Origin: JAPOXR01 sp963662395
GTDB lineage: Bacteria; Pseudomonadota; Alphaproteobacteria; Rhodobacterales; Rhodobacteraceae
Assembly (NCBI GenBank): GCA_963662395.1
Contig: OY759511.1
Span: 4,030,001 to 4,094,000 of the forward strand
DNA length: 64,000 bases
Reading direction: 5' to 3'
The notes beneath the pieces are model-generated. The model saw nothing but the letters and a program-made list of their open reading frames with translations, made no database searches and was not told the DNA's origin. The position numbers were made by a program, and so were the translations under genes. This document shows, one piece after another, positions 50,629 to 59,198 of the stretch. Numbering within the stretch: the stretch's first letter is position 1; every line of letters starts with the position of its first letter.

Positions 50629-52845
50629 ATGTCCGGAAGTGTCGTCCTTTGTGAGAAACCGAGCCAGCGGCGCAACATCATCGATGCGGTCGGAGATCGT
50701 TTCGGCGAGGTTGTTGCCGCCCGGGGTCACCTGCTGGAGCTGGTGGAGCCAGCCGAGATGCGGCCGGAGTGGAAGTCGTGGTCGACGGAATTGCTGCATC
50801 CGGGCGAGCCGTACCCGACCTCGCCGGTCAGGGCCAAGCAGGCGGTGCTGGGCAGGATCCGGACGGCGCTGCGCGGGGCAGGCAGGGTCATCGTGGCCAC
50901 CGACATGGGGCGGGAGGGTCACCTGATCGGCATGGAGATCCTGGAATACCTGGAGTTCGGCGGCGAGGTGATGCGGGCGAATTTCAACCGTGAGGATCCG
51001 TCCAGCATACGCGAGGCGTTCGACCGGCTGGAGGATGCCGGGCAATTCGCCGGGTTGCTGGCGGCGGCCAAGGCCAGGCAGCAGGCCGACCAGATCTGCA
51101 ATCTGACGCTGACCCGGGCGGCCACGGTTCTGCTGACCAGGCCGGGCAGCGGGGCGCTGGGATTGGGAAGGGTGCGCACGCCGACGCTGGCGATCGTCTG
51201 CCGGCGGGAGCAGGAGATCACCGATTTCGTCCCGGAGACCAGGTGGGTCGTGCTGGCCGAGGTCGCGGTCGCTGTCGGAGGTGGGTCATTCACCGCGCTC
51301 TGCCGGCAGATGCCGGGCACGAAGGATCCGATCACCGACAAGGCAGCCGCGGTGGCGATTTCCGAAGCCGTGTCAGGCTGGCAGGGGGCGATCTCGAGCC
51401 GGACCAGGGCCGGAAGGCGGGGGCCGCCGGCGCCGCACGATCTGGCGGCATTGCAGGCCGATGCCGGGCGGCAGTTGAAATGGACCGCCAGGAAGACGCT
51501 CGAGACCGCACAAGCGCTCTATTCCGATCTCAAGCTCATCACCTATCCGCGGGTCGACGCCCGGGTGTGGCCGGAGGTGATGGCGGCGGAGGTCGGTCTA
51601 CTGCGGATGGCGGTCTGCCGGCTGCTGCGCACCGATCTCGATCCCGGCGAGGTGGTCGTGCGCGCCGGCAAGACCAGGGACTGCCAGTTCTCCGACCAGC
51701 GGCTCGAGGGGCATGAGCACCATGCGATCGCCCCCAATGCCAGGACGGTGGCCGAGTTTCCCGGGCTGTGGGTCCGCTGCACCGACGATCAGCGGAAGCT
51801 GGCCGCGATCATCTTCCGGCGCTTCGCCGCCGTCACCTCGCCTGACTGGAGATTCGATACGCTGACGCTCTCCTTCGAGGCAGACACGCAGGCAGGCAGG
51901 GCGGCCTTCAGCGCCAGCGGCAAGTCGACCACCGATCCGGGCTGGACTGCCTGGGAGCGGCCGCCGCCCGAGAAGCCGAAGGATGGCGCGGACGAGGCGA
52001 GCCCGGCCGGTCTTCCGCCGATTGCCGATGGCCAGGCAGGGCGCTGCACCGGTGCCAGCACGGATGCGCGGCAGACCCGGCCGCCGGCGCGCTATGCCGA
52101 GGGATCGATCATCGTGGCCATGAAGGAAGCCTGGCGTTACCTGCCGGATGGCGTCGAGCGCGAGAGGCTGAAGGAGGCCGGGGGCATCGGCACCTCGGCC
52201 ACCAGGGACCAGGTGATCGAGACCCTGGTCCGGCAGGGACAGATCGCCCGCGAGAAGGGGCGGTTCCGTCCGACCGAGGCCGGCCTGGCGCTGTGGAAGA
52301 TTCTCTCCCGGCGAGCACCGGGCATCGTCGACCCGGGCATGACCGCAGCCTGGGAGGCCGAGTTCGACCGGTTGCAGGGCGGTGACGGCGCCGGCTGGAT
52401 GGCGCTGGTCGACCGGTTGGCCGCCGAAGCCGGGCGGGCGGTGGAGGGAATCGCCGGCGAGGACAGGCAGGCGCTGACCGGCCTCGACCGGGGAGCGGCC
52501 ACCCCCGGCAAGGGGGCGAAGGGGAAGGGCGGCGGCGGTGGATCCGGGAAGGCGTCGGACAAGCAGCTTGCCTTCATCCGGAAGCTGGAGAAGGAGCGCG
52601 GCTCGAGGGTCGATGACGAGAAGCTCGCCGCCATGACCGGAGGTGAGGCCTCGGCCGAGATCGAGCGGCTGCTGGCCATGAAGCGGCCTGGAGGAGAAGG
52701 GCAGGCCAGGAATCAGGCGCCGTCACCGGCCCGGCTCAAATATGCCGAGGACCTTGCCGGCAAACATGGAGTGGAGTTGCCGGAGGAGTGCCGGACCGAC
52801 TGGCGGGCTGCGAAGGCCTTCATCGAGGAATGGCGCGTGAAGTAG
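50629..52845 (+). CDS. topB: Topoisomerase III (TraE/TopB-like)
   Basis: 738 residues from ATG 50629 with GGGAGA upstream. N-terminal TOPRIM: VVLCEKPSQRRNI and IVATDMGREGHLIG near 86-100. The usual DxDREG is here DMGREG, i.e. the second Asp is Gly. Then LGLGRVRTPTLAIVCRREQEI and the catalytic Tyr in ITYPRVDARVWPE (about residue 305), EGHEHHAIAPN, and GIGTSATRDQVIETL. The C-terminal 120 residues hold a Gly/Lys linker and two small modules (DKQLAFIRKLEKERG; SPARLKYAEDLAGKHGVELP). Such enzymes decatenate plasmid DNA during replication or transfer. A related C-terminal module occurs in the 14076 protein. Confidence 0.92.
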   Translation: MSGSVVLCEKPSQRRNIIDAVGDRFGEVVAARGHLLELVEPAEMRPEWKSWSTELLHPGEPYPTSPVRAKQAVLGRIRTALRGAGRVIVATDMGREGHLIGMEILEYLEFGGEVMRANFNREDPSSIREAFDRLEDAGQFAGLLAAAKARQQADQICNLTLTRAATVLLTRPGSGALGLGRVRTPTLAIVCRREQEITDFVPETRWVVLAEVAVAVGGGSFTALCRQMPGTKDPITDKAAAVAISEAVSGWQGAISSRTRAGRRGPPAPHDLAALQADAGRQLKWTARKTLETAQALYSDLKLITYPRVDARVWPEVMAAEVGLLRMAVCRLLRTDLDPGEVVVRAGKTRDCQFSDQRLEGHEHHAIAPNARTVAEFPGLWVRCTDDQRKLAAIIFRRFAAVTSPDWRFDTLTLSFEADTQAGRAAFSASGKSTTDPGWTAWERPPPEKPKDGADEASPAGLPPIADGQAGRCTGASTDARQTRPPARYAEGSIIVAMKEAWRYLPDGVERERLKEAGGIGTSATRDQVIETLVRQGQIAREKGRFRPTEAGLALWKILSRRAPGIVDPGMTAAWEAEFDRLQGGDGAGWMALVDRLAAEAGRAVEGIAGEDRQALTGLDRGAATPGKGAKGKGGGGGSGKASDKQLAFIRKLEKERGSRVDDEKLAAMTGGEASAEIERLLAMKRPGGEGQARNQAPSPARLKYAEDLAGKHGVELPEECRTDWRAAKAFIEEWRVK

Positions 52846-52924
52846 AGGTCGGCCCAGCGCGCTTTCAGCTACCAGCAGAGTCGGCACCGGCGGCACCTGT
52901 GGATTGAGCCCGTGCTCGATCCCC

Positions 52925-53761
52925 TCATGCTTCAGGTACCTCAGTCGCAGCGACGAATGTGGACTCCTGCAGAGGCTCGTCACCATTCACCATCGCTAGC
53001 AGGAGGTCCGAACGATGGCAGAACGACAGGCCGGTATGCGTTCTGTAGGGGACGCCGGTCCCGCTCTCTTCGTTCGGCAGGTGGCCCGTCATCATGCCGA
53101 TAATCCTCGCCGGTCTGAAACCGCCCCCGGTGAGCTCTGGGCCTGTCTTGATGCCTTTGGCGTTGGCGATGGGTGAGCCAGAGCTACCCGCGAACGAGAA
53201 CGCTTCCAGGAGATGGACGTGGTCTTTGTTGATTTTGGTAGAAACGAAAGGGTGCGCGGGGTCGCTGGACAGGATCCCGGTTCGCAGAATGGGCCGCTCG
53301 GTTTGTACGTCTCGCCATGGTTGGAACGAACTGAAGGAGATTTGAGCGCCCCACTCAAGCTCCGTGTTTAGGAAGTGTGAGTCGGCTATCACCTCGACGC
53401 TGGCGGGTGCAACGGAGATGTCGTCAGGATTGATGACTTCCGAGACCCGCAGCAAGGCGATGTCGATGTTGGGGTCCTCATGCGTCGCGATGTCGGCACG
53501 ATTCACCCGCTGCCTTCCAGATGAACCGCTGGGGTCGAAGGTAAGGATTTGCATCGATGAAAGCGCATAACTGTGACCCATGTATTTCGGGTCACTGTAT
53601 TCGATGTCGATCACATGTCGGTTGGTGGCAAATAGCAGATCTTCGCCGCAGCGTAACCAAAAGCCGGAGCCATGTCCGGTCTTGTGACCGTGAGCGTTCC
53701 TGAATACGGCTTCGATCTTGTTGGTGGCCAAAAGCCAGTTGCGGGGAATTGGGCGGTACAT
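52925..53761 (-). CDS. Trypsin-like serine protease
   Basis: 278 residues with a complete catalytic triad pattern: GSGFWLRCGEDLLFATNRHVI (His), NIDIALLRV (Asp) and FAGSSGSPIAN (Ser in GSSGSP). There is no signal peptide, so it should be cytoplasmic. Single-domain cytoplasmic trypsin-like proteases are often part of defence or signalling systems as effectors. Convergent with topoisomerase III and 39 bases downstream of higA. Lower GC than the backbone. Confidence 0.8.
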   Translation of the reverse strand: MYRPIPRNWLLATNKIEAVFRNAHGHKTGHGSGFWLRCGEDLLFATNRHVIDIEYSDPKYMGHSYALSSMQILTFDPSGSSGRQRVNRADIATHEDPNIDIALLRVSEVINPDDISVAPASVEVIADSHFLNTELEWGAQISFSSFQPWRDVQTERPILRTGILSSDPAHPFVSTKINKDHVHLLEAFSFAGSSGSPIANAKGIKTGPELTGGGFRPARIIGMMTGHLPNEESGTGVPYRTHTGLSFCHRSDLLLAMVNGDEPLQESTFVAATEVPEA

Positions 53762-53800
53762 GAAAGGTGGGTCGCGTTCGTCCTGGTCTTCGACCGTAAT

Positions 53801-54133
53801 TCAGGATCGGGCATTGGTCAGTGTGTCTGCCGTCGCCAGAGATCGCGGCGTCACGCACCTTGCGATCTCGCGGCCTGCAGCGATTTCCGCCTGGCGAAGC
53901 TCGAAGGTCTTCTGCAGGTTCAGCCAGAATTGAGAGGTTGTTCCGAAGTAGCGCCCAAGTCGCAGCGCCGTGTCAGCACTCACGCCCCGCTGGCCGTTCA
54001 GGATCATCGTCACCCGGTTCACCGGCACGCCCAGCGCCTTCGACAGTGCATTGGCCGACAACCCGATCTCGTCGAGTTCGCCGCGCAGGATTTCACCTGG
54101 ATGCACCGGCCTCATGCCGTTTCCTGCATTCAT
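53801..54133 (-). CDS. higA: HigA-type antitoxin
   Basis: 110 residues, ATG 54133 with AAGGAG seven bases upstream. The HigA/VapI pattern is clear: VHPGEILRGELDEIGLSANA, LSKALGVPVNRVTMILNGQR as helix-turn-helix, ADTALRLGRYFGTTSQFWLNLQ. It should bind HigB and repress the operon. It follows higB by 12 bases, the usual toxin-first order. Confidence 0.92.
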   Translation of the reverse strand: MNAGNGMRPVHPGEILRGELDEIGLSANALSKALGVPVNRVTMILNGQRGVSADTALRLGRYFGTTSQFWLNLQKTFELRQAEIAAGREIARCVTPRSLATADTLTNARS

Positions 54134-54145
54134 GTCAGGTCTCCT

Positions 54146-54424
54146 TCAGTGATAATCCACGATCTCCACGTCGCATGGCCCTTCATCCGTCCAGTGAAAG
54201 CAGATGCGCCACTGCGCATTGATCCGGATGCCGTGCTGACCGGCCCGGTTGCCGCGCAACAACTCCAACCGGTTGTTTGGCATCCCGGCCAGGTCGCCCG
54301 GCGTCTCTGCATTGTCCAGCATGATCAGCCGACGATCAGCCTGGTTGGCGAAGCCCTGATAGGCGGCAACACGGTGCCCCTCGAAAAAGCGGCGCGTATC
54401 CCTGTCTTTGAAACTCCGAATCAT
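54146..54424 (-). CDS. higB: HigB-type mRNA-cleaving toxin
   Basis: 92 residues of the RelE/HigB family: MIRSFKDRDTRRFFEG, RRLIMLDNAETPGDL, LELLRGNRAGQHGIRINAQW, RICFHWTDEGPCDVEIVDYH. The last part (WRICF-W, D-x-E-I-x-D-Y-H) is the family signature. It cleaves mRNA on ribosomes when free. The operator candidate lies 30-40 bases upstream. Confidence 0.92.
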   Translation of the reverse strand: MIRSFKDRDTRRFFEGHRVAAYQGFANQADRRLIMLDNAETPGDLAGMPNNRLELLRGNRAGQHGIRINAQWRICFHWTDEGPCDVEIVDYH

Positions 54425-54452
54425 GCAGGCTGACCGTACTGTATTTTATGTT

Positions 54453-54462
54453 TTACGTAAAG
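54453..54462 (-). promoter_or_regulatory. Palindrome TTTACGTAAA upstream of higB, operator candidate
   Basis: A 10-bp perfect palindrome in an AT-rich stretch (54440-54465) about 30 bases before the higB start. HigA-type repressors bind such sites. Confidence 0.45.
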
Positions 54463-54474
54463 GATGCAGGCAGT

Positions 54475-54590
54475 CCGGATTTCCGGAACTGTTGCCTGGT
54501 CTCCTGGCGTCGCTTGCGGTCCCTCCGACTTACCGGGTTTCCACACCGAACCGTTCGCCGGGTTTCGCGGCCGGCAGTTTGGACAGGATA
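54475..54590. repeat. Cassette repeat, copy D
   Basis: About 115 bases matching copy B at 59199-59335 nearly base for base at the start (TCCGGATTTCCG, then AACTGTT, CCTGGTCTCCTGGCGTCGCT) and again after a 22-base deletion. It lies between higB and the DGQHR gene. Confidence 0.75.
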
Positions 54591-54613
54591 GAATACCAAG
54601 GTGAGTCGGCTGG

Positions 54614-55771
54614 CTAAAGCCCACTCTGCTCCTTGAGGTGGCGATAGAGCATTCCTTGCCCGGAACTTCCAGGGACATACTCGTCTCGATTCAGTTGCGT
54701 CTCCAAGATTTCAATTCGCCCGAAGATCTTGGCAAATTCTTCCTTCGACACGACTTTGGAGTTGTCCGGCGCCGCAGACAGGTAGGCATCCTTCAGGAAG
54801 CGAATGAGGGCGTTGAATCCGGTGGTTCGCATCAGTATCTGCCCTTCCTCCGGCTTCGTCCAGGCATTGGGCCACTTATCTCGTGCCGCCTCGAAAAAAT
54901 GGGTAATTGTCAGAAAAATGGAGACCAGTTCGTCAGCGCGATAGAAGTCGACAAAAATCCGGTCTTTTCGACTTTCATTCGGCTCCGCTCGCCTTGACCA
55001 TCCGAGCAGACTCTTTGACCTTTCCTTTTCCTGGTTCTTTGGCAGGTGCCGAAGAAGACCATTCACGACAGTCGCCTGGGCAAGTGTTTCGCCGTCAATA
55101 CCAGGAGTGCGAACACCGAGGCGCTTGATCTTCCTGTAGAACGGCCCGTCTTTGTCATCGTTCAGGGCAAGCACCAAATCGTGCGCGACCTTGGCCGGGC
55201 TCTTGTCCTTCGCGTAGTCAAAAAGATCGTATGCCAGCGACTTGTTGACCGTGGTCTGGGCCAGATTGACGCGCGAGAAGATCTCGGCCTGATCAGCCAA
55301 GTCCGTCCCCACGAATATCGAAACATTGACATCGAAATTGTCTAGACCCGGCTCTCTTGCTTCCAACCCTGCAAGGCGGTGCTGTCCATCAATTACGAAC
55401 GCCGTTGCCTCCAATTCGATTGGGCTGTCACCCTCCTCTGCGCTTCCGACATATGGCTTTATTTTGAGATCAAACAATCCATGACAATTGCTGACCGGGT
55501 CGAGCGTAACGCATCGATGGTCAATGGCCAGGATGACGGAGGTAGGAAAGGTGGCGTAGTTCAGGCTCACATATTCCCGAAGCTCCTTCACACGCGACTT
55601 GGACAACTCTCGTTGAATTCCGTCGATGGTCGTCGGTTTGCCATTGGTACCTCCTGAAAACCTGCGGACATCAGACCTTGCGATTTCCAGCAACTGGCGA
55701 CTCTCGATTGATCCGATGTAGAATTCACCAATCGGTTGCGAGACCTTCAGCACCTTCAAAGACACAGTCAT
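54614..55771 (-). CDS. DGQHR-domain protein (DndB-like)
   Basis: 385 residues. The diagnostic AFVIDGQHRLAGLEA lies near residue 125. SKSRVKELREYVSLNYATFP precedes it and AEIFSRVNLAQTTVNKSLAYDL follows, as in DndB and other DGQHR proteins. DndB regulates and assists DNA phosphorothioation, but no dnd genes are here. The family is ParB/Srx-like in fold and may sense or bind DNA. The start overlaps the upstream membrane-protein stop (ATGA), and that gene overlaps dam, so the three are one unit. Confidence 0.85.
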   Translation of the reverse strand: MTVSLKVLKVSQPIGEFYIGSIESRQLLEIARSDVRRFSGGTNGKPTTIDGIQRELSKSRVKELREYVSLNYATFPTSVILAIDHRCVTLDPVSNCHGLFDLKIKPYVGSAEEGDSPIELEATAFVIDGQHRLAGLEAREPGLDNFDVNVSIFVGTDLADQAEIFSRVNLAQTTVNKSLAYDLFDYAKDKSPAKVAHDLVLALNDDKDGPFYRKIKRLGVRTPGIDGETLAQATVVNGLLRHLPKNQEKERSKSLLGWSRRAEPNESRKDRIFVDFYRADELVSIFLTITHFFEAARDKWPNAWTKPEEGQILMRTTGFNALIRFLKDAYLSAAPDNSKVVSKEEFAKIFGRIEILETQLNRDEYVPGSSGQGMLYRHLKEQSGL

Positions 55772-56301
55772 GATTGCTCCTGTTCGGCTTTCCGCCGCCT
55801 TGCCTCGTCGAGGATTTTCGACGATTTTTCACTGCGCAATCCTGGTTCTGGTGTTTTATGAGCCGCAATGAGCCAGATCCAGATGACCGCCAGCCCGACA
55901 TATATCCAAAACCCAACCCGGAGAATGGTCGAATCAAGATCTTTGCTGAAGCCATCGCTCTCTGCCATTCCCAATCCGCACAAGAGCGCTACAAATACAA
56001 GGGACAACCCCGCCACTGGAGCCTGTCTCGAAAACAGTATTGCAGAAATGGCTCCACACATCGCCAGAATTGGCAAGGCCAACTCACCATTTGCCCAGTA
56101 ATCGAGAAATCGCGCCGCGAATTTTCCGCTGTTCCAGTCGGTCTCTGTCCAAGGGAGAGAAGCAGCAAACGCTACCGGCAAGAAAGTCAAGGCAATGGTG
56201 ATCGCGACCTCCCTGAGCGCATGGAATACTCGGCAAATCAGATTGCGACGCCAACTGAATACCGGCTCGATCCACCAACGCAAATCAGTTCCCGACGACA
56301 T
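55768..56301 (-). CDS. Four-helix membrane protein between dam and DGQHR genes
   Basis: 177 residues, ATG 56301 with GGAGG seven bases upstream. Four hydrophobic segments: VAITIALTFLPVAFAAS, LALPILAMCGAISAILF, AGLSLVFVALLCGLGM and GFWIYVGLAVIWIWLIAA. The C-terminus is charged (SEKSSKILDEARRRKAEQEQ). No family recognised. Small multi-span proteins in defence operons often act as pore-forming effectors; this is inference. Tight overlaps with both neighbours. Confidence 0.7.
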   Translation of the reverse strand: MSSGTDLRWWIEPVFSWRRNLICRVFHALREVAITIALTFLPVAFAASLPWTETDWNSGKFAARFLDYWANGELALPILAMCGAISAILFSRQAPVAGLSLVFVALLCGLGMAESDGFSKDLDSTILRVGFWIYVGLAVIWIWLIAAHKTPEPGLRSEKSSKILDEARRRKAEQEQS

Positions 56302-57082
56302 ACAGAGCCTCCGCGGTCCGCCGACGATGCATCGCCTTTCCGGCCATCACTGACACACGTTCGATCGGGCGATACTCCCCGACATCGTCGTAGAGTAGCC
56401 GAATGCTCTCGTGGTTGGCATTAGTCAGCACAATTCTTGCCCCACGACCCACTGCACGAACAACGGCGTTCTTCAGTCTGATCTGGTCGTTCCAACAGAA
56501 TATCCGTTGGTTGTACTTGACAAAACCGTTGACGTTGTGGGCCGTGGTATAGGGCGGGTCGGCAAATACCAGGTCGTCTTCTCCAGCGCGGTCGATCACG
56601 GCCTCGAAATCACTATCGTAAATTTCTGCGGAACCGAGGGCTGCGCTGATCTTCTCGAAGTCTTCATCGTCAAAGATGATTCGCTCCTTGGCACCGATCG
56701 GGACATTGAAGACGCCGGCAAGATTCTCCCGGTAGAGGCCATTGAAGCATGCCCTGTTGAGATAGAGGAACTGGGCGGCCCGAGTGTGAGGCTTTCGACG
56801 CACACGAGCCCTCTCCTGATAATAGAACTGTACAGTATGACGGGTTTGAAACCATTTGAGCATTTGTTCCACCCGCCGCCAGTTATCTCTGACCGCGACG
56901 TAGGTTTCGATCAATCGTGGATTGGCATCACTCAGGATGGCGGACGTAGGCCTCAGGAAGAAGAAAATTGCCCCGCCACCCAGGAACGGCTCAATGTAGC
57001 GACCGGTGAATTCGGGGATTTCAAACGACGGCTGGGTTGTTAGCCACCGTTTTCCTCCTGCCCACTTTATGAAAGGCTTCAT
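56285..57082 (-). CDS. D12-class (Dam-type) N6-adenine DNA methyltransferase
   Basis: 265 residues from ATG 57082 (MKPFIKWAGGKRWL) with GGAG six bases upstream. Motifs: FIKWAGGKR (motif X), EPFLGGGAIFFFL (motif I), LNRACFNGLYREN and FADPPYTT (motif IV, DPPY). Dam-family enzymes methylate GATC or related sites. Here it is co-transcribed with a membrane protein and a DGQHR protein rather than a restriction enzyme. GC about 50 percent, well below the backbone. A 16-base stretch inside it recurs upstream of its start. Confidence 0.88.
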   Translation of the reverse strand: MKPFIKWAGGKRWLTTQPSFEIPEFTGRYIEPFLGGGAIFFFLRPTSAILSDANPRLIETYVAVRDNWRRVEQMLKWFQTRHTVQFYYQERARVRRKPHTRAAQFLYLNRACFNGLYRENLAGVFNVPIGAKERIIFDDEDFEKISAALGSAEIYDSDFEAVIDRAGEDDLVFADPPYTTAHNVNGFVKYNQRIFCWNDQIRLKNAVVRAVGRGARIVLTNANHESIRLLYDDVGEYRPIERVSVMAGKAMHRRRTAEALYVVGN

Positions 57083-57247
57083 CGCATGCTCCAGATCAAC
57101 CCAACCCACAGTATGACGGGTTTTGGGCCGTTACAACATGCTACATATTGATTCAATAAATACAGTCGATTGGGAGCCCGGTGGCTGTTGTCGGACGATT
57201 TGAATCATGGCAAAGACAGTCCATATGCCGGAATTGTGCCGGATCGG
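57083..57247. promoter_or_regulatory. Divergent AT-rich promoter region (dam operon / AbiV-like gene)
   Basis: 165 bases including TTACAACATGCTACATATTG and AATAAATACAG, AT-rich compared with the flanks. The 16-mer ACAGTATGACGGGTTT at 57109-57124 is repeated at 56832-56847 inside the methyltransferase gene and could be a regulatory site. Confidence 0.45.
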
Positions 57248-58501
57248 ATGCATCACGTGAAACGGTCGATACACACTCTTGAACAGCTTTCCGACATCGC
57301 TCTCTACGAGATCCTGTCGGAGGGCATGCCGCTCATCGTCGACAATGCGACGAGCCTCGAGGAGACCGCCCGCCGCCTGTACGACATTGAAGAGTACCGC
57401 GCTTCGGAGGTCATGCAAGGATTCGCGGAAGAGGAGGCGGCAAAGGTCCTGATACTTGTCGACTATGTGCGTTGCCCGAGGAGTTGGCAGCAAAGGTCGC
57501 AGGTGCTCAAGCGCTTCCATGGTCATGTCGCCAAGCGGATTCATGCCATGGCCTGCAAGTATCCAAGGATCGCATCGTTTCGGGAACTCTCGAATCTCGT
57601 CGAGACAGAATGCCGCCCGTGGTTTCTCGACGGACCGAATGAAGTCGACTGGATCTTTCCGAACTCGATCATGGAGGAACGCGAGCGCAACCTCTATGTC
57701 GACTATGTGCGTGACGTAACGGACGTCGCAGGCGAATGCCATTGGACCGGGCCGGCTCCCCCGTCGCCATTCCTGTCGCAATATCAAGCTTCAAACTGCG
57801 TCACGCTGGTCCGGTTCCTGTTCGAAACGGGTGCCTTTTCGGCCGACGGCCTCGCTGAAATCGCCGATGTCTGGAAGGACTTCGAACCGATTCCTGACAC
57901 CGACCGCGGGGAGTTACAGCAACTGATCGTCGAAACGCTGCACCGACTCGCGCGGCGGTCCGGTGCCATCGACAAGGAGACGGAGCACCTCATCATCTCG
58001 CACTGGCCTTTTCCGCTGTGGCCGCTGACGATGAAAGAGCCGCGCTTGGGGAATTTAGATCTTGATCGCCTGCGCGAAGAACGGAAACTGACGTTGGAAT
58101 GGATCGAGGTCGCCGAAATGAAACGCTATCCGCCGCCAGCTGTTTCCCGCGCCAAGGTCGAGGAGATCAGCGAGGCTTATGCGGCATGGCAGAGCGATGT
58201 CGAGGCGCTTGAAGCCGGCCCCGGTGGGTCCGACGAAAGTGGGTTTCAGTTCAGGCCGCTAGCGGATTCAGCGAAGGAGTTCGATCTGGCGTCCTACGGA
58301 AGAGTCAAACGCAAACTTGCCGCGTTGAACGACGAGGAACGGGCGGCGCTGGTTGCGCTGGGCTGGTTTGCCCGTGACCGGGTCGCAAACTGGCCTTGGC
58401 ATTACGAACATGCAATCAAAATGATACCAACTCTCAGTGAGTTCGATCAGATTCACCTCAGAAGCCATTGGCTTTCCGGTCTCGATCGTTGGGAATCCTA
58501 G
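57248..58501 (+). CDS. AbiV-like abortive-infection protein fused to DUF3775-like domain
   Basis: 417 residues from ATG 57248; a TTG start at 57170 would add 26. The N-terminal part (EQLSDIALYEILSEGMPLIV, then YRASEVMQGFAEEEAAKVLIL) has the AbiV hallmark: a helix followed by EE-AK. The C-terminus (YGRVKRKLAALNDEERAALV, then ALGWFARDRVANWPWHYEHA) matches the DUF3775 pattern of small domains seen in other defence or plasmid proteins. The middle is unassigned. AbiV from Lactococcus blocks phage late gene expression. The fusion of the two domains is unusual. Divergent from the dam operon. Confidence 0.65.
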   Translation: MHHVKRSIHTLEQLSDIALYEILSEGMPLIVDNATSLEETARRLYDIEEYRASEVMQGFAEEEAAKVLILVDYVRCPRSWQQRSQVLKRFHGHVAKRIHAMACKYPRIASFRELSNLVETECRPWFLDGPNEVDWIFPNSIMEERERNLYVDYVRDVTDVAGECHWTGPAPPSPFLSQYQASNCVTLVRFLFETGAFSADGLAEIADVWKDFEPIPDTDRGELQQLIVETLHRLARRSGAIDKETEHLIISHWPFPLWPLTMKEPRLGNLDLDRLREERKLTLEWIEVAEMKRYPPPAVSRAKVEEISEAYAAWQSDVEALEAGPGGSDESGFQFRPLADSAKEFDLASYGRVKRKLAALNDEERAALVALGWFARDRVANWPWHYEHAIKMIPTLSEFDQIHLRSHWLSGLDRWES

Positions 58502-58778
58502 CCGGCGCCTTTCTCGGCAGGGCAACGTTAACTGAGTCAAACCGGTCGACACTATGCCTGCGGCTTGCATGGAGTTCCCGGCCGGGGTAGGCGCAGACAC
58601 CTGAAGATCGCACATGCATGTGGTTGTCGGGAATCCTTGCGGCCGGCAGGAACGATCAGAAAATGCTCTGCAGGGCATTTGGCGGGATGCCTGGTCGACA
58701 TTTCCGGCAGTCTCCAACAGGCAAATGGTGAGCCATGCAATGGGCAAACGGTGAAGGGATACGAGGAAATTGACCAGC
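58502..58778. other. Intergenic before repeat A
   Basis: About 280 bases, no supported gene. The sequence partly reads as decayed gene remains in minus frames (continuing from the MNT remnant), with no start sites. Confidence 0.4.
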
Positions 58779-58910
58779 GAGGATTTTCAACGTCGAATGT
58801 AATTCCGGACGATTGTTCCGTTCGCCGGGTTTCACGGTCGGCGCATAGAACGGGATCATGAAGATTCGTGATCCACCAACATTTCCTGCGAGACGCCTGG
58901 CAGAAGGGGT
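58779..58910. repeat. Cassette repeat, copy A
   Basis: Shares GAGGATTTTC, TTCGCCGGGTTTC, GGCGCATAGAACGGGATCA and TGAAGATTCGTGATCCACCA with copies B and C. It includes the hairpin GGATCA-n10-TGATCC. Right edge continues into the tail GSYDPF of the MNT remnant. Confidence 0.75.
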
Positions 58911-59198
58911 CGTAGCTGCCGCCGGAGATGTCCCCGTCATCGAGCATCCGGATCACCTCCTCTTTCACCAGTTTGTACCAGGTTTCGAATTCCATGACGC
59001 CTTTGAGGGTCTCGATGGCCGCGTTCAGCAACTCGGCTCCATGCATGGCAGGGAAGTCTGCATTGACCACCTCCCTAGAGCGATTGATTGCGGCGCTGAG
59101 GCAGGGGTAGGTAACTGCACCTTCAACGACCAGATCGACCTTCCAGCCCAACGCACTGCTCAAGGCGTCGCGCAGGCCGACGAGCCGACCACCGAGGT
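58903..59198 (-). pseudogene. Truncated MNT-type nucleotidyltransferase
   Basis: Minus-strand reading from 59198: LVGLRDALSSALGWKVDLVV, then YPCLSAAINRSREVVNAD, which is the C-terminal part of an MNT nucleotidyltransferase (LG-KVDLV, R---I-R). The N-terminal GSxxxG/SDxD half is gone; repeat B begins where it should be. The end MHGAELLNAAIETLKGVMEF...DGDISGGSYDPF shares GSYDPF with the HEPN protein at 61144, but the stop TGA is here TGC. So both ends are damaged. Probably a recombination scar. Confidence 0.65.

Noticed and set aside
50002..51045. 347-codon minus-strand frame across the 50-kb intergenic region
   Set aside because: Covers palindromes and the start of topB antisense; no start site and no recognisable fold.
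52925..54424. Protease plus HigBA as one three-gene system
   Set aside because: HigBA is self-sufficient and the protease has its own start 39 bases after higA; kept as separate features and only flagged.
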